From Shinella daejeonensis (lineage in GTDB: Bacteria; Pseudomonadota; Alphaproteobacteria; Rhizobiales; Rhizobiaceae), in the NCBI RefSeq assembly GCF_024281235.1, contig NZ_JAHWXY010000009.1, positions 1 to 64,000 of the forward strand: DNA of 64,000 nucleotides, written 5' to 3'. Position 1 is the stretch's first letter, and each line of letters begins with the position of its first letter. The notes under the pieces were generated by a model. The model did no database searches, had not been told where the DNA came from, and saw only the letters and a program-made list of their open reading frames with translations. The position numbers and the translations under genes were made by a program. Shown one piece after another: positions 55,179 to 63,403 of the stretch.

Positions 55179-56864
55179 ATGAATCTGTCGGAACAGTTGA
55201 CCAACATCTATAACAACCTGGCGGCGCTGGGGCGGGCGAAACTGGCGATGCTCGGTGGCGCGGCCGTGGTTTCGATCGGTCTGGTGCTGGCCGCCGGCAT
55301 CATGGTGAACAAGCCCGCCTACGAGACGCTCTATGTCGGTCTGGAAAAGACCGACATGAGCCAGATCAGCATGGCGCTTGCCGAAGCCAATATCGATTTC
55401 AACACCGGAACGGACGGAACGAGCGTGCAGGTGCCGGTCGGCCAGACCGGCAAGGCGCGCCTCTATCTCGCGGAGCGCAGCCTGCCGAACAGCGCCAACG
55501 CCGGTTATGAACTCTTCGACAAGGTCGGCTCGCTCGGCCTGACCTCCTTCATGCAGGAAGTGACGCGGGTGCGGGCCCTTGAAGGCGAGATTGCCCGAAC
55601 CATCCAGCAGATCGGCGGCATCGCCGCCGCCCGCGTTCATATCGTCATGCCGGAACGCGGCAATTTCCGTAAGGCCGACCAGATGCCGACGGCTTCCGTG
55701 ATGATCCGCGCGGGTGCGCAGGTCGGCCGCGATTCGGCGGCGGCCATCCGCCATCTCGTCGCCGCGTCGGTGCCGGGGCTCGACGTCAGCGGCGTGACGA
55801 TCCTCGACTCGGCCGGCCAGCTTCTCGCCTCCGGCGACGATGCGGAGAACGGCTCGCTCAACCGCTCGCTCAGCGCCGTCCACACGGTGCAGAGCGAGAT
55901 CGAGCGCAATATCGAAAAGGCGCTCGCCCCCTTCCTCGGGATGGAAAATTTCCGCGCCAGCGTGACCGCGACGCTGAATATGGACAGCCAGCAGATCCAG
56001 GAAACGGTCTACGATCCGGAATCGCGCGTCGAGCGCTCCGTCCGCGTCACCCGCGAAAGCCAGAAGTCCAGCCAGCAACAGGGGCAGAAGCCGACGACGG
56101 TCGAGCAGAACCTGCCGCAGGGCGGCCCGCAGGGTGATCTTGCCGGACCCCAGTCGAATGACGAGGCGGACAAGAAGGAAGAACAGACCAACTACGAGAT
56201 CAACAGCCGGACCGTCGCCACCGTTCGCAACGGCTATGCCGTGGAGAAGCTGTCGGTGGCCATCGTCGTCAATCGCGCCCGCGTCGCCGCCATGCTCGAA
56301 GAGCCGGTCGACCAGGCGAAGGTCGACGCCTACCTGGCCGAAATGCAGACGATCGTCACGGCTGCCGCCGGCCTCGACAGCGCCCGCGGCGATGTGGTGA
56401 CGCTCACCGCCATGGAGTTCCTCGATCACCAGCTTCTCGACGAGGCGGTGGCCGGGCCGGGCGTGATGGAAACATTGACGCGCAATCTCGGCGGTATCAT
56501 CAATGCTCTCGCCTTCCTCGGCGTGGCTTTTGTGGTCGTCTGGTTCGGCCTTCGCCCGGCGGTGCGCTCGATTGCCGGCAACGGCGCTGCCCCCGATGCG
56601 GACGCGGCCGGGCTGGAGCTGCCCGACTTCTCGCCAGCGGGCGCGGTCGGCGGGCCGGGCGCCGCTCTCATGGATGGCTTCGGCGCGGACTTCGGCTTCG
56701 ACAGCACCGACGACCTGCTTGCCGGTGGCGACGACGATTCCGACGGTTTCAACCGGCGCGTCAAGGAAGGTCCGGAGCGACGCCTCGGCCGCATGGTCGA
56801 AATCAGCGAGGAACGGGCCGCCAAGATCCTGCGCAAATGGGCGGACGAGAAGGAAGCCGCCTGA
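55179..56864 (+). CDS. fliF: Flagellar MS-ring protein FliF
   Basis: A 561-residue FliF. An N-terminal transmembrane helix (about 24-46), a YscJ-like region (GETLYVGLEKTDMSQI and ITRVRALEGEIARTIQ type segments, with LYLAERSLPNSANAGYE), and a C-terminal transmembrane helix near 445-465 (ALAFLGVAFVVVWFGL) followed by the cytoplasmic FliG-binding tail (EERAAKILRKWAD). It forms the base of the flagellar basal body. ATG at 55179 chosen from family start MNLSEQL. Confidence 0.95.
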   Translation: MNLSEQLTNIYNNLAALGRAKLAMLGGAAVVSIGLVLAAGIMVNKPAYETLYVGLEKTDMSQISMALAEANIDFNTGTDGTSVQVPVGQTGKARLYLAERSLPNSANAGYELFDKVGSLGLTSFMQEVTRVRALEGEIARTIQQIGGIAAARVHIVMPERGNFRKADQMPTASVMIRAGAQVGRDSAAAIRHLVAASVPGLDVSGVTILDSAGQLLASGDDAENGSLNRSLSAVHTVQSEIERNIEKALAPFLGMENFRASVTATLNMDSQQIQETVYDPESRVERSVRVTRESQKSSQQQGQKPTTVEQNLPQGGPQGDLAGPQSNDEADKKEEQTNYEINSRTVATVRNGYAVEKLSVAIVVNRARVAAMLEEPVDQAKVDAYLAEMQTIVTAAAGLDSARGDVVTLTAMEFLDHQLLDEAVAGPGVMETLTRNLGGIINALAFLGVAFVVVWFGLRPAVRSIAGNGAAPDADAAGLELPDFSPAGAVGGPGAALMDGFGADFGFDSTDDLLAGGDDDSDGFNRRVKEGPERRLGRMVEISEERAAKILRKWADEKEAA

Positions 56865-56890
56865 GAAAACGTCACATGACGGGGAAATTC

Positions 56891-56920
56891 AGGGCGTGTC
56901 CGGCAACGGGCGCGCCCTTT
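56891..56920 (+). terminator. Strong hairpin after fliF
   Basis: A 12-bp stem (56891-56902 with 56907-56918, two G-T pairs) with a GCAA tetraloop and three T residues. Likely end of the fliF transcript. Confidence 0.65.
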
Positions 56921-57150
56921 CCGTATCTGCGCGACGGCCATTTAAGGCGAGAGTGTGGCGCAGCCGCAACATTTCTTGCGGGATACAGCGAAGCATTGCG
57001 GGCCGGAAGAGGCGCAAATGCGAAAAAACGCGGCCTGTTACAAAATAATAATAAATCGCTTTGGCTGTGGCGCCATCGAAAAAATGCAAATTCTGGTTGC
57101 GTGTCGATGGCGAAAAGCCGCCCGATATCGCCCGGCCTTCCGAATAGATC

Positions 57151-57173
57151 ATGGTTAACAATAGGTTAACCAT
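57151..57173 (+). promoter_or_regulatory. CtrA box upstream of visN
   Basis: A perfect 9-bp inverted repeat ATGGTTAAC/GTTAACCAT with a 5-nt spacer. It contains TTAA-N7-TTAA (57155-57169) and ends in TTAACCAT, the CtrA consensus. It is 240 bp before the visN ATG. Binding is inferred. Confidence 0.55.
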
Positions 57174-57255
57174 CGATGCAAGCGGCCGATCGGGATCGCG
57201 AGACGCGGGCAAATCAGTCGCGACAGGCGATTCACAGAAAAGCCACGAAGTAAAT

Positions 57256-57282
57256 CCCGAAAAGGCCACTGTGGTTTTCGGG
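57256..57282 (+). other. Stem-loop in the visN leader
   Basis: CCCGAAAA-gg-CCAC pairs with GTGG-TTTTCGGG: a 12-bp stem with a two-base bulge and a one-base loop. It lies 130 bp before the visN start and has no T run. It may be an operator dyad or an RNA element. Confidence 0.45.
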
Positions 57283-57412
57283 GGTGGCGCATGTATCCTT
57301 TAGTCACTGATTCGGTTGATGATTCCCGCTGATGCGGCTTGACCGCCGGTTGCCGTTTCTACGGCTTGCCGGCGAAGGGGGCGGGACGAATCGGGCAAAC
57401 AGGGGGCTACTT

Positions 57413-58156
57413 ATGGAAACGATCCGGTCGGGTGATGCGACCCGGACAGCTTATGGATTCCCGGCGGCGCGCGATGTCGGCGGAAGCGAGCGTGAGCGTC
57501 TCGTGCGATGGCTGGGGCGCTGCGCCGACAAGTCGGATATTCCCGCGGGCCTGAAGGCCCTGACCGACTACGTCAGCGCATCCTACTATCTTCTGCTCCG
57601 TCACGATATTGCCGCCGAAACCGGTCTGGAATCCGTCCTGGCGTCGGATTGGCCCTTCAATCTGGTCCGTGGCATTTCGACGATGGTCGCCACCAGCCAA
57701 TCGCGCATGAGTGACGTGGAGAAATGTCTCGGCGTCCTCAAGCCGCATTTCTTCCAGCTGCCGGACAGCATGGTGCGTCCGCGCGGCATCGGCCGTGAAT
57801 ATTGCGCCGTCTCCTTCCAGGTCGGCCGCGCGCGCCTGTCGCTGATGCTGCTCTTCCCGGAGCACTTCATCCTTTCGCAAAGCAAGCTGCGTGACGTGGG
57901 GCTGCTGGCCGGCTATTTCGCGAGCCGTTGCTGCCGCAGCGTGATCGAGCGCCACGACCGCGACCGGGAGCTGACGGATCGGGAGGTGGAGTGCCTCTAC
58001 TGGATCGCCGAGGGCAAGACGAGCGACGAAGTCGCCCTCATCCTCGGCATATCGCGCAACACCATCAACAATTACATCACCGGCGTGATGCGCAAGACGG
58101 CGACGCGTACGCGTTCCGAAGCGATCGCCTGGGCTGTCCGCAACGGTCTGGTCTGA
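57413..58156 (+). CDS. visN: LuxR-type master regulator of motility VisN
   Basis: A 247-residue regulator with an N-terminal autoinducer-binding-like domain and a C-terminal LuxR helix-turn-helix (LTDREVECLYWIAEGKTSDEVALILGISRNTINNYI). With VisR it forms the heterodimer that switches on the flagellar and chemotaxis regulon in Sinorhizobium, through Rem. ATG at 57413 chosen by family length; it overlaps visR by one base. Confidence 0.9.
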   Translation: METIRSGDATRTAYGFPAARDVGGSERERLVRWLGRCADKSDIPAGLKALTDYVSASYYLLLRHDIAAETGLESVLASDWPFNLVRGISTMVATSQSRMSDVEKCLGVLKPHFFQLPDSMVRPRGIGREYCAVSFQVGRARLSLMLLFPEHFILSQSKLRDVGLLAGYFASRCCRSVIERHDRDRELTDREVECLYWIAEGKTSDEVALILGISRNTINNYITGVMRKTATRTRSEAIAWAVRNGLV

Positions 58157-58911
58157 TGGGCAGGAGCACCGAGATCCGGCTTCATCAGGCCGCGTCCATC
58201 GAAGGGGACCTCAAGCGCACGCGACCGGCCAGGCCGGTGCCGGTGTCCGATTTCGTCGCCACGCTCCGGACGATGCAGATGATCGTCGGGGCGGAGCGCT
58301 TCGTGGTGCTGCGGCTTGCCGGTCACGGGCTTGCCTCGATGCGCAAGCTCGTGCCGGCTCTCCAGAACTGGGGAACGCAGGCCGATTCCGGCCTGCGCCA
58401 GCTTCTCGATGGTTACGGCGAGGCGATGCTCGCCCATATGGAGGTCTCGATCGTCCCGCTCGTGTGGGAGGGGCTTGGCGACGGTCAGTTCGCCGAAGCG
58501 GCGACCGACGCTTTCACCCATCGCCTTCAGCCGCAGCTGCTGCCCTGGTCGGGCATCGCCTTTCCGGTGCAGCTCGGCGCGGCGGGCAACGGCTACGTCG
58601 TCTTCACCGGCGGTTATATCGAGCTTGCGAGCGACACGGTCATCGACATGCATCTGAAGTGCTGCCAGCTTCTCGGCGACATGCTGGCGAACGACGAACG
58701 CCGGCTTGCGCCTGCCGCCAGCCTCACGGAACGCGAGATCGCCTGCCTGCAAATGGCCGGCGACGGCTGCATCTCGGAGGCGATCGCCGAAAAGATGGGG
58801 CTTTCGGTGCATACCGTGAACGCCTATCTCGGCATGGCGACGACCAAGCTTGACGCCGTCAACCGTATCCAGGCCATCGCGAAGGCCATCCGTCTCGGCT
58901 ATATCACCTGA
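58156..58911 (+). CDS. visR: LuxR-type master regulator of motility VisR
   Basis: A 251-residue partner of VisN. LuxR helix-turn-helix near residues 190-245 (LTEREIACLQMAGDGCISEAIAEKMGLSVHTVNAYL). ATG at 58156 overlaps the visN stop (TGATG), so the two are translationally coupled. Sequence and position fit VisR. Confidence 0.9.
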   Translation: MGRSTEIRLHQAASIEGDLKRTRPARPVPVSDFVATLRTMQMIVGAERFVVLRLAGHGLASMRKLVPALQNWGTQADSGLRQLLDGYGEAMLAHMEVSIVPLVWEGLGDGQFAEAATDAFTHRLQPQLLPWSGIAFPVQLGAAGNGYVVFTGGYIELASDTVIDMHLKCCQLLGDMLANDERRLAPAASLTEREIACLQMAGDGCISEAIAEKMGLSVHTVNAYLGMATTKLDAVNRIQAIAKAIRLGYIT

Positions 58912-58922
58912 GGCGGCAAAGA

Positions 58923-58945
58923 GTGGCCGGCTTCCGGCCGGCCAC
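58923..58945. other. Stem-loop between visR and the flhB operon
   Basis: A perfect 9-bp stem GTGGCCGGC/GCCGGCCAC with a 5-nt loop between convergent genes. No T run; it may still mark the end of both transcripts. Confidence 0.5.
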
Positions 58946-58971
58946 AGATGTCCAAACCAAATGTGTGGAAA

Positions 58972-59418
58972 TCAATGCGTTGTTTCGGACGACCCGGCGT
59001 CTCCGCGCATATAGCGGGCGGCGCGCAGGCTTTCGCGCAGGAGCGCGGTATTGTCTTCCGGATCGGCATGCGGCTCGTTGAAGGCGACATGGGTCACCTC
59101 GACGCCGGCCCGGTCCTTCTGCAACAACAGCTTGGCATAGACGGTGACGCCCGGCGGGCGCAATTCCATGTCGAGGGTCACTTCGGGTTCGAGCCCCCAG
59201 TCGAGGCGATAGTCACCGCCCGCGCCGAAATTGACGGTTCCGGGCAGGAAGTAGAGTTCGGCAGCCGAAGAGACCAGATCAGCAAGGTTGCCGTAGCATT
59301 CGAAACGCAGAAGCGAAACCAGGTCCGCGGCGTCGAGCATTCGCAACTCGGTCGCCACCGGACATATCGCTTCCGCGACAATTTTTTCACGTTCGGCGGA
59401 ATAGGCGCATTTTCTCAT
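58972..59418 (-). CDS. Conserved hypothetical protein coupled to flhB
   Basis: A 148-residue protein without signal peptide or membrane helix (MRKCAYSAEREKIVAEAICPV, then AADLVSLLRFECYGNLADLVSS). Its ATG lies 4 bp after the flhB stop, so it is co-transcribed and probably co-translated with flagellar genes. A gene at this position is found in rhizobial flagellar clusters. I cannot assign a function; the middle part (YRLDWGLEPEVTLDMELRPPG) looks like a beta-rich domain. Confidence 0.75.
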   Translation of the reverse strand: MRKCAYSAEREKIVAEAICPVATELRMLDAADLVSLLRFECYGNLADLVSSAAELYFLPGTVNFGAGGDYRLDWGLEPEVTLDMELRPPGVTVYAKLLLQKDRAGVEVTHVAFNEPHADPEDNTALLRESLRAARYMRGDAGSSETTH

Positions 59419-59422
59419 GGCT

Positions 59423-60502
59423 CTAGTTTATCCGTCTGGTCTGGGGCGAAGCTGCATAAACCCGGTGAATCAGTTCCGCCACTGCCTTGTAGAACACCGG
59501 TGGAATGACACTATCTACCGAGACTTGCGCAAACATTGAGCGTGCAAGCGGCGGGTCCTCGAAGACGGGTATATCGTTCTCTTCAGCGATCTCGCGGATT
59601 TTCAGCGCGACGAGGTCCTGTCCCTTGGCCACGATGACGGGCGCGTCGCCTTCCTCGCGCACATAACGAAGCGCCACGGCGTAGTGGGTCGGGTTGGCGA
59701 TCACCAGGGTCGCGCGCGGGACCGCCGCTATCATGCGGCGACGGGCCCGGTCGCGCTGTACCGAACGCATGCGCGCCTTGACGATCGGGTCGCCCTGCGC
59801 CTGCTTCATTTCCTCCTTCACTTCCTGCTTGGTCATGCGCAATTCCGTGAACCAGTGATAACGGGTCCAGGCGAAATCGACCGCCGCCACCAGCGCCGTG
59901 GCGAAGAGGATGATGAGCAGCACCTTGCTGACGTCCAGCGTCATCATGTGAATGAGCGTGGCCGGTTCGGAGAACATCGTGTCGAGCGCGGCGAAATAAT
60001 CGCGCTGCATCAACAGCGCCACCACCAGCGACACGACGAGGATCTTGATCAGCGATTTGCCGAATTCCACCAGCCCCTGCTTGCCGAAGATCCGGGTGAA
60101 CCCCTTCATCGGACTGAGCCGCGAGGCTTGTGGGCGGATGCGCTCCAGCACGGGGCTGGGCAGGTTCTGCAACACCGAGGAGGCGATGCCGAACACCATC
60201 ATCATGATCAGGACGGGCATCAGCAGCCGCCCGGCCTCCCAGCCGAGATGGTGAAACAGCGAAAGGACGTCGCCGCCGGTGTTGAGGCGCCAGGCTTCCG
60301 GCTTCTCGAACAGGTCACGCAGCGTTTCGTTCATTCGCGCCACGCCGCCGGGCAGGAAGAACACCAGAAACAGATAGATCGCAATGGTCGAGGCGAAGAC
60401 CGGCACTTCGCGGGAAAACGGGGTGTTGCCCTTTTCCACGGCGTCGCGAATCTTTTTCTCCGTCGGGAGTTCTGTTTTGCTGTCCTTGTCTTCGTCCGAC
60501 AC
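59423..60502 (-). CDS. flhB: Flagellar export protein FlhB
   Basis: A 359-residue FlhB. Four N-terminal transmembrane helices are followed by the cytoplasmic domain with the self-cleavage motif NPTH at 270-273. It controls substrate order in the flagellar type III export gate. The N-terminus [21 protein letters not shown] is typical. It lies 115 bp after fliG and 4 bp before the unknown gene. Confidence 0.95.
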   Translation of the reverse strand: MSDEDKDSKTELPTEKKIRDAVEKGNTPFSREVPVFASTIAIYLFLVFFLPGGVARMNETLRDLFEKPEAWRLNTGGDVLSLFHHLGWEAGRLLMPVLIMMMVFGIASSVLQNLPSPVLERIRPQASRLSPMKGFTRIFGKQGLVEFGKSLIKILVVSLVVALLMQRDYFAALDTMFSEPATLIHMMTLDVSKVLLIILFATALVAAVDFAWTRYHWFTELRMTKQEVKEEMKQAQGDPIVKARMRSVQRDRARRRMIAAVPRATLVIANPTHYAVALRYVREEGDAPVIVAKGQDLVALKIREIAEENDIPVFEDPPLARSMFAQVSVDSVIPPVFYKAVAELIHRVYAASPQTRRIN

Positions 60503-60541
60503 GTGTCGCGCTCCCGGCCGCCGGCCGGCGGCGTTGAAATG

Positions 60542-60580
60542 CCATGGCCCGAACCCCTCGGCGAGAGATTCGGGCCATGG
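60542..60580. repeat. 12-bp inverted repeat between fliG and flhB
   Basis: CCATGGCCCGAA (60542-60553) and TTCGGGCCATGG (60569-60580) are perfect inverted copies with a 15-bp loop. On the minus strand there is no T run after it, so an mRNA processing or stabilising element is more likely than a terminator. Confidence 0.6.
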
Positions 60581-60617
60581 TGACGCTCCGCCTGCGGCGA
60601 CATCCTGTCAAGCAGGA

Positions 60618-61655
60618 TCAGGCCGCTTGCTGCAGGTCGTTCTTTTCGCGCAACTGGATCTGGTCGGCGGCGGCGAGCCGGATGGCCTCCTGGGTGATCG
60701 AGCGGCGGGCGATCGCCACCTCGCGCGGGTTGATGTTCTGGTCGCCGTCGGCGAGATCGGACTCGATCATGCGGCGCTGGCGCGCGCCGATGGAGGAGAG
60801 CACCGCCTCGCGCAGATCCATGGGCGTGCCGCGCAGCGCCGCCGTGATGACATCGCCCGACACGTCGTTGAAGAGCATGACGCGGCTGCGTTGCGGCATC
60901 AGGATCACATCCTCGAAGAGGAAGATCTTCGGGCGTACCTTCTTGACCGCGTCGGTCGAGACATTCGCCAGCGACGACAGCATGTCGTCGACCTGCGTCT
61001 TCTCCAGTTCGTTCATAAGATCGGCGACCTTGTTCGAACCGATGGAGTTGCTCTCCGCGTTGAGCGTGTCGATCATCTCGATGACGCGGGCTTCCACGAT
61101 GGCCGTTGCCTTCGGGCTCGCTTCCTTGAGATTGACCGTACGGTTGATGATGTCGGCGCGCGCGTCTTCCGGAATTTCCAGCAACACCTTCGCCCCGAAA
61201 GCGGAAGGCATCATCGACAGCATATAGGCGACGGTCTGCGGGTGCTCCAGAAGCAGGAGTTGCGAAACGGCGACCGGATCGGCGTCCTGGAGGCGGTCCC
61301 AGATGGTGGTCTCATAGGCCTGGAAGGCGGCGCGGCGGCCGAGCAGCCCGTCCACCTCGTCGGGCGTCAGGCCCTCCTCCAGAATGCCTTCCATCATCTT
61401 GGCGTTGTCCATGAGCCCGGTGCCCTCGGTGAAGAGGTCCTCGAATTCGTTGACGAGGTCGAGCAATTCATGGGGAGGAATGGCGCGAAGGTTCTGCGCG
61501 GCGGCGATGATCGTCTGCAATTCGGCCTGGGTGAAATACTTCAGAAGCTTGCCGGCGACGCCCTTGCCCATCGCCAGAAGCACCGCCGCGGCCTTTTCCA
61601 CCTGCGAGAGGGGAGCCGCCACGGCCGTATTGCCGTAATTTTCGAAATCCATCAT
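60618..61655 (-). CDS. fliG: Flagellar motor switch protein FliG
   Basis: A 345-residue FliG. N-terminal FliF-binding part, middle domain with the EHPQTVAYMLSMMP (EHPQ) motif, and C-terminal domain with charged torque helix (LREAVLSSIGARQRRMIESDLADGD). It transmits stator force and sets the direction or speed of rotation. It follows fliN, separated by a RIME-like element. Confidence 0.95.
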   Translation of the reverse strand: MMDFENYGNTAVAAPLSQVEKAAAVLLAMGKGVAGKLLKYFTQAELQTIIAAAQNLRAIPPHELLDLVNEFEDLFTEGTGLMDNAKMMEGILEEGLTPDEVDGLLGRRAAFQAYETTIWDRLQDADPVAVSQLLLLEHPQTVAYMLSMMPSAFGAKVLLEIPEDARADIINRTVNLKEASPKATAIVEARVIEMIDTLNAESNSIGSNKVADLMNELEKTQVDDMLSSLANVSTDAVKKVRPKIFLFEDVILMPQRSRVMLFNDVSGDVITAALRGTPMDLREAVLSSIGARQRRMIESDLADGDQNINPREVAIARRSITQEAIRLAAADQIQLREKNDLQQAA

Positions 61656-61690
61656 GGATTACCCCCTGAGACCTGAAACCGGCGTCAGAC

Positions 61691-61797
61691 CTAGAGCATT
61701 TCCAACCGAAGAAAGATCGCTCCGGCGTCGGATAATGCGGTGAAAACAGTATATGAGAGCAATCCCGATGAGCCGGATTTCACCGGGATCGCTCTAG
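61691..61797. repeat. RIME-type palindromic intergenic element, copy 2
   Basis: 107 bp from CTAGAGC to GCTCTAG, same length and ends as copy 1 (34797-34903), with imperfect palindromes such as GAGCAATCCCG/CGGGATCGCTC. It lies between fliN and fliG and reaches into the end of fliN: the fliN stop codon (TAG) is within its last bases. Confidence 0.65.
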
Positions 61798-62393
61798 CGT
61801 GTATTTTTCACTTCGATCAGTTTCACCCCGAAGCGGGTGTCGTCGTTTTCCAGAACCGTGATCTCGCCACGACCGATGACGCGGCCGTTCACCATGATCT
61901 CGACGGGTTCGCCGATGCGGCGGTCGAGCGCGATCGTCGCGCCTTCGGTAAGGTTCATCAGGCCCGAGACCTGCATTCGCGACGAGCCGAGAACGATCTG
62001 GAGGTCGATCGGAATATCCATGATGAGATCGAGATTGGCGTCCATCGCGCTGCCGGGGCGGGATTCCTCGGAAAAATCCGCACCCGCCGGCGTGTCGTCG
62101 GCGCTGAAATCCGGGGCTGCGAAATCCGCCGCGCCTCCGAAATCCGCCGTGCCGCCGAAGTCCGCCGTGGCGCTGAAATCCATGGTGCCGGAAGCAGGCG
62201 TGTCGTCGCCGCCTCCGAAATCCGTTTCGAAGTCTCCGCCGAATTGCGCCAGCGGATCGCTGGCCGGGGCGATGCCCTCGGCATCCTGCTGGAGCACGCC
62301 GCGCAGGTCGTCGATCGCCTGCTCCAGCTCCTGGTCGCCGGTATTGTTGGAAGGCATGATGTCGTCAGCGATGGGTGTTTTCTTCGGTGCCAT
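61794..62393 (-). CDS. fliN: Flagellar motor switch protein FliN
   Basis: A 199-residue FliN. The last 80 residues are the SpoA/FliN domain ([34 protein letters not shown] and [20 protein letters not shown]). The N-terminal 110 residues are an acidic, Phe/Asp/Gly-rich repeat region unlike E. coli FliN. ATG at 62393 is likely; a TTG at 62441 gives 16 extra residues. The stop codon lies in a RIME-like element. Confidence 0.9.
   Translation of the reverse strand: MAPKKTPIADDIMPSNNTGDQELEQAIDDLRGVLQQDAEGIAPASDPLAQFGGDFETDFGGGDDTPASGTMDFSATADFGGTADFGGAADFAAPDFSADDTPAGADFSEESRPGSAMDANLDLIMDIPIDLQIVLGSSRMQVSGLMNLTEGATIALDRRIGEPVEIMVNGRVIGRGEITVLENDDTRFGVKLIEVKNTR
62103..62188 (-). repeat. 18-bp tandem repeat inside fliN
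   Basis: About four imperfect copies of an 18-bp unit (with GAAATCCGCCG on the plus strand), coding for repeats of [18 protein letters not shown]. The in-frame unit suggests length change by slippage. Confidence 0.6.
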
Positions 62394-62455
62394 GAGATCA
62401 CTATTCCAATCGAAACTTGCCTGAGGCGTACCATTCGGCAAACCTCGTCGATGAA

Positions 62456-63400
62456 CTATCCGATAATGTGCTCGAGGAGGTCCTCACCCGAGCCGTGCGT
62501 ATCCTTGATGCGCACCGTGTAGCGGGCGCCTGAACGCCCGAATTCGCAGACATAGAGATCGCGCCCGTTCGCATTGACCTCCACGCGCACGTCGCCGGTA
62601 TCGCGGAAGGGGATGATGTCGCCGGCTTGCAGGCGGCTGATCGTGTCGAGCGTCTGCGCTTCCAGCCGGATGCGCGCCTCCAGCGTCACCTTGGAGCGGC
62701 GGACCTGCTCCCCGAGCTGCTTGCGCCATCCGGAATCGGCCTGCTGCTCCGGGCTTTCCGCCGCCGGGGCGATAACCGATTTCAACAGCACGCTTTGCGG
62801 CACGATGACATGGAAGGTCGACAGCACCGGGCCGATGCCCACGGCCATGTTGACCATCGCCGCGAAAGTTTTCCCGTCGTCGTCCTCGTCCGTCTTGCCC
62901 TGTTCGAGGTTGGCCGCCAGGCCGAGCCGCACGTCCCGTTCGCCGTTCCTGCCGATGGACGCAGCGAGCACGCCGGAAATCCGGTCGAACAGCATGGCTG
63001 CGATGTCGAGTTCGATACGCGACAAGAGCCGGGGCGCCGGCTCCTCGACCGAATCGTCGACTGCGCCGAGCATGTTCTCGACGAGCGTGATGACCAGGGG
63101 GCTGTCGCATAGGATGGCGACGTCGTCGCACCAGCCGGCGACGGAGGATCGGCAGTATGCCATCGCCCCGCCGAGCTGGCCGAGCAATGTATCGGTGTGC
63201 CCGGCCTCGAAACCCGCATAGGAGACGGCGACCTCGAAGCCGAGTTCGCTCTCCAGCATGGCCGACAGGCGGTGTGAGAAGACCTCTCCGAGGCTCGCGC
63301 AGAGCCGGGAGATCGTCGCCCGGTCGCCAAGGCGGCCGGTCAGGCGCGCGAGAACGACGGGGTCCATGGCAGGGAGCGGGGCCGCGGTCACATTTTCCAT
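62456..63400 (-). CDS. fliM: Flagellar motor switch protein FliM
   Basis: A 314-residue, divergent FliM with a middle CheC-like domain (about 30-220) and a C-terminal SpoA domain ([28 protein letters not shown]). The classical N-terminal CheY-binding peptide (LSQxEIDALL) is not seen; the protein starts [23 protein letters not shown] at 63400 is 3 bp after the motA stop. It is 62 bp ahead of fliN. Confidence 0.9.
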   Translation of the reverse strand: MENVTAAPLPAMDPVVLARLTGRLGDRATISRLCASLGEVFSHRLSAMLESELGFEVAVSYAGFEAGHTDTLLGQLGGAMAYCRSSVAGWCDDVAILCDSPLVITLVENMLGAVDDSVEEPAPRLLSRIELDIAAMLFDRISGVLAASIGRNGERDVRLGLAANLEQGKTDEDDDGKTFAAMVNMAVGIGPVLSTFHVIVPQSVLLKSVIAPAAESPEQQADSGWRKQLGEQVRRSKVTLEARIRLEAQTLDTISRLQAGDIIPFRDTGDVRVEVNANGRDLYVCEFGRSGARYTVRIKDTHGSGEDLLEHIIG

Positions 63401-63403
63401 GGA

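Larger units (their letters stand above)
56865..57412. other. fliF-visN intergenic region
   Basis: 548 bp without a convincing gene. It contains a strong hairpin after fliF (56891-56920), an AT-rich stretch, a perfect inverted repeat with a CtrA box (57151-57173) and another hairpin (57256-57282) in the presumed visN leader. Its size, AT content and number of sites suggest a major control point for VisNR. Confidence 0.6.
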
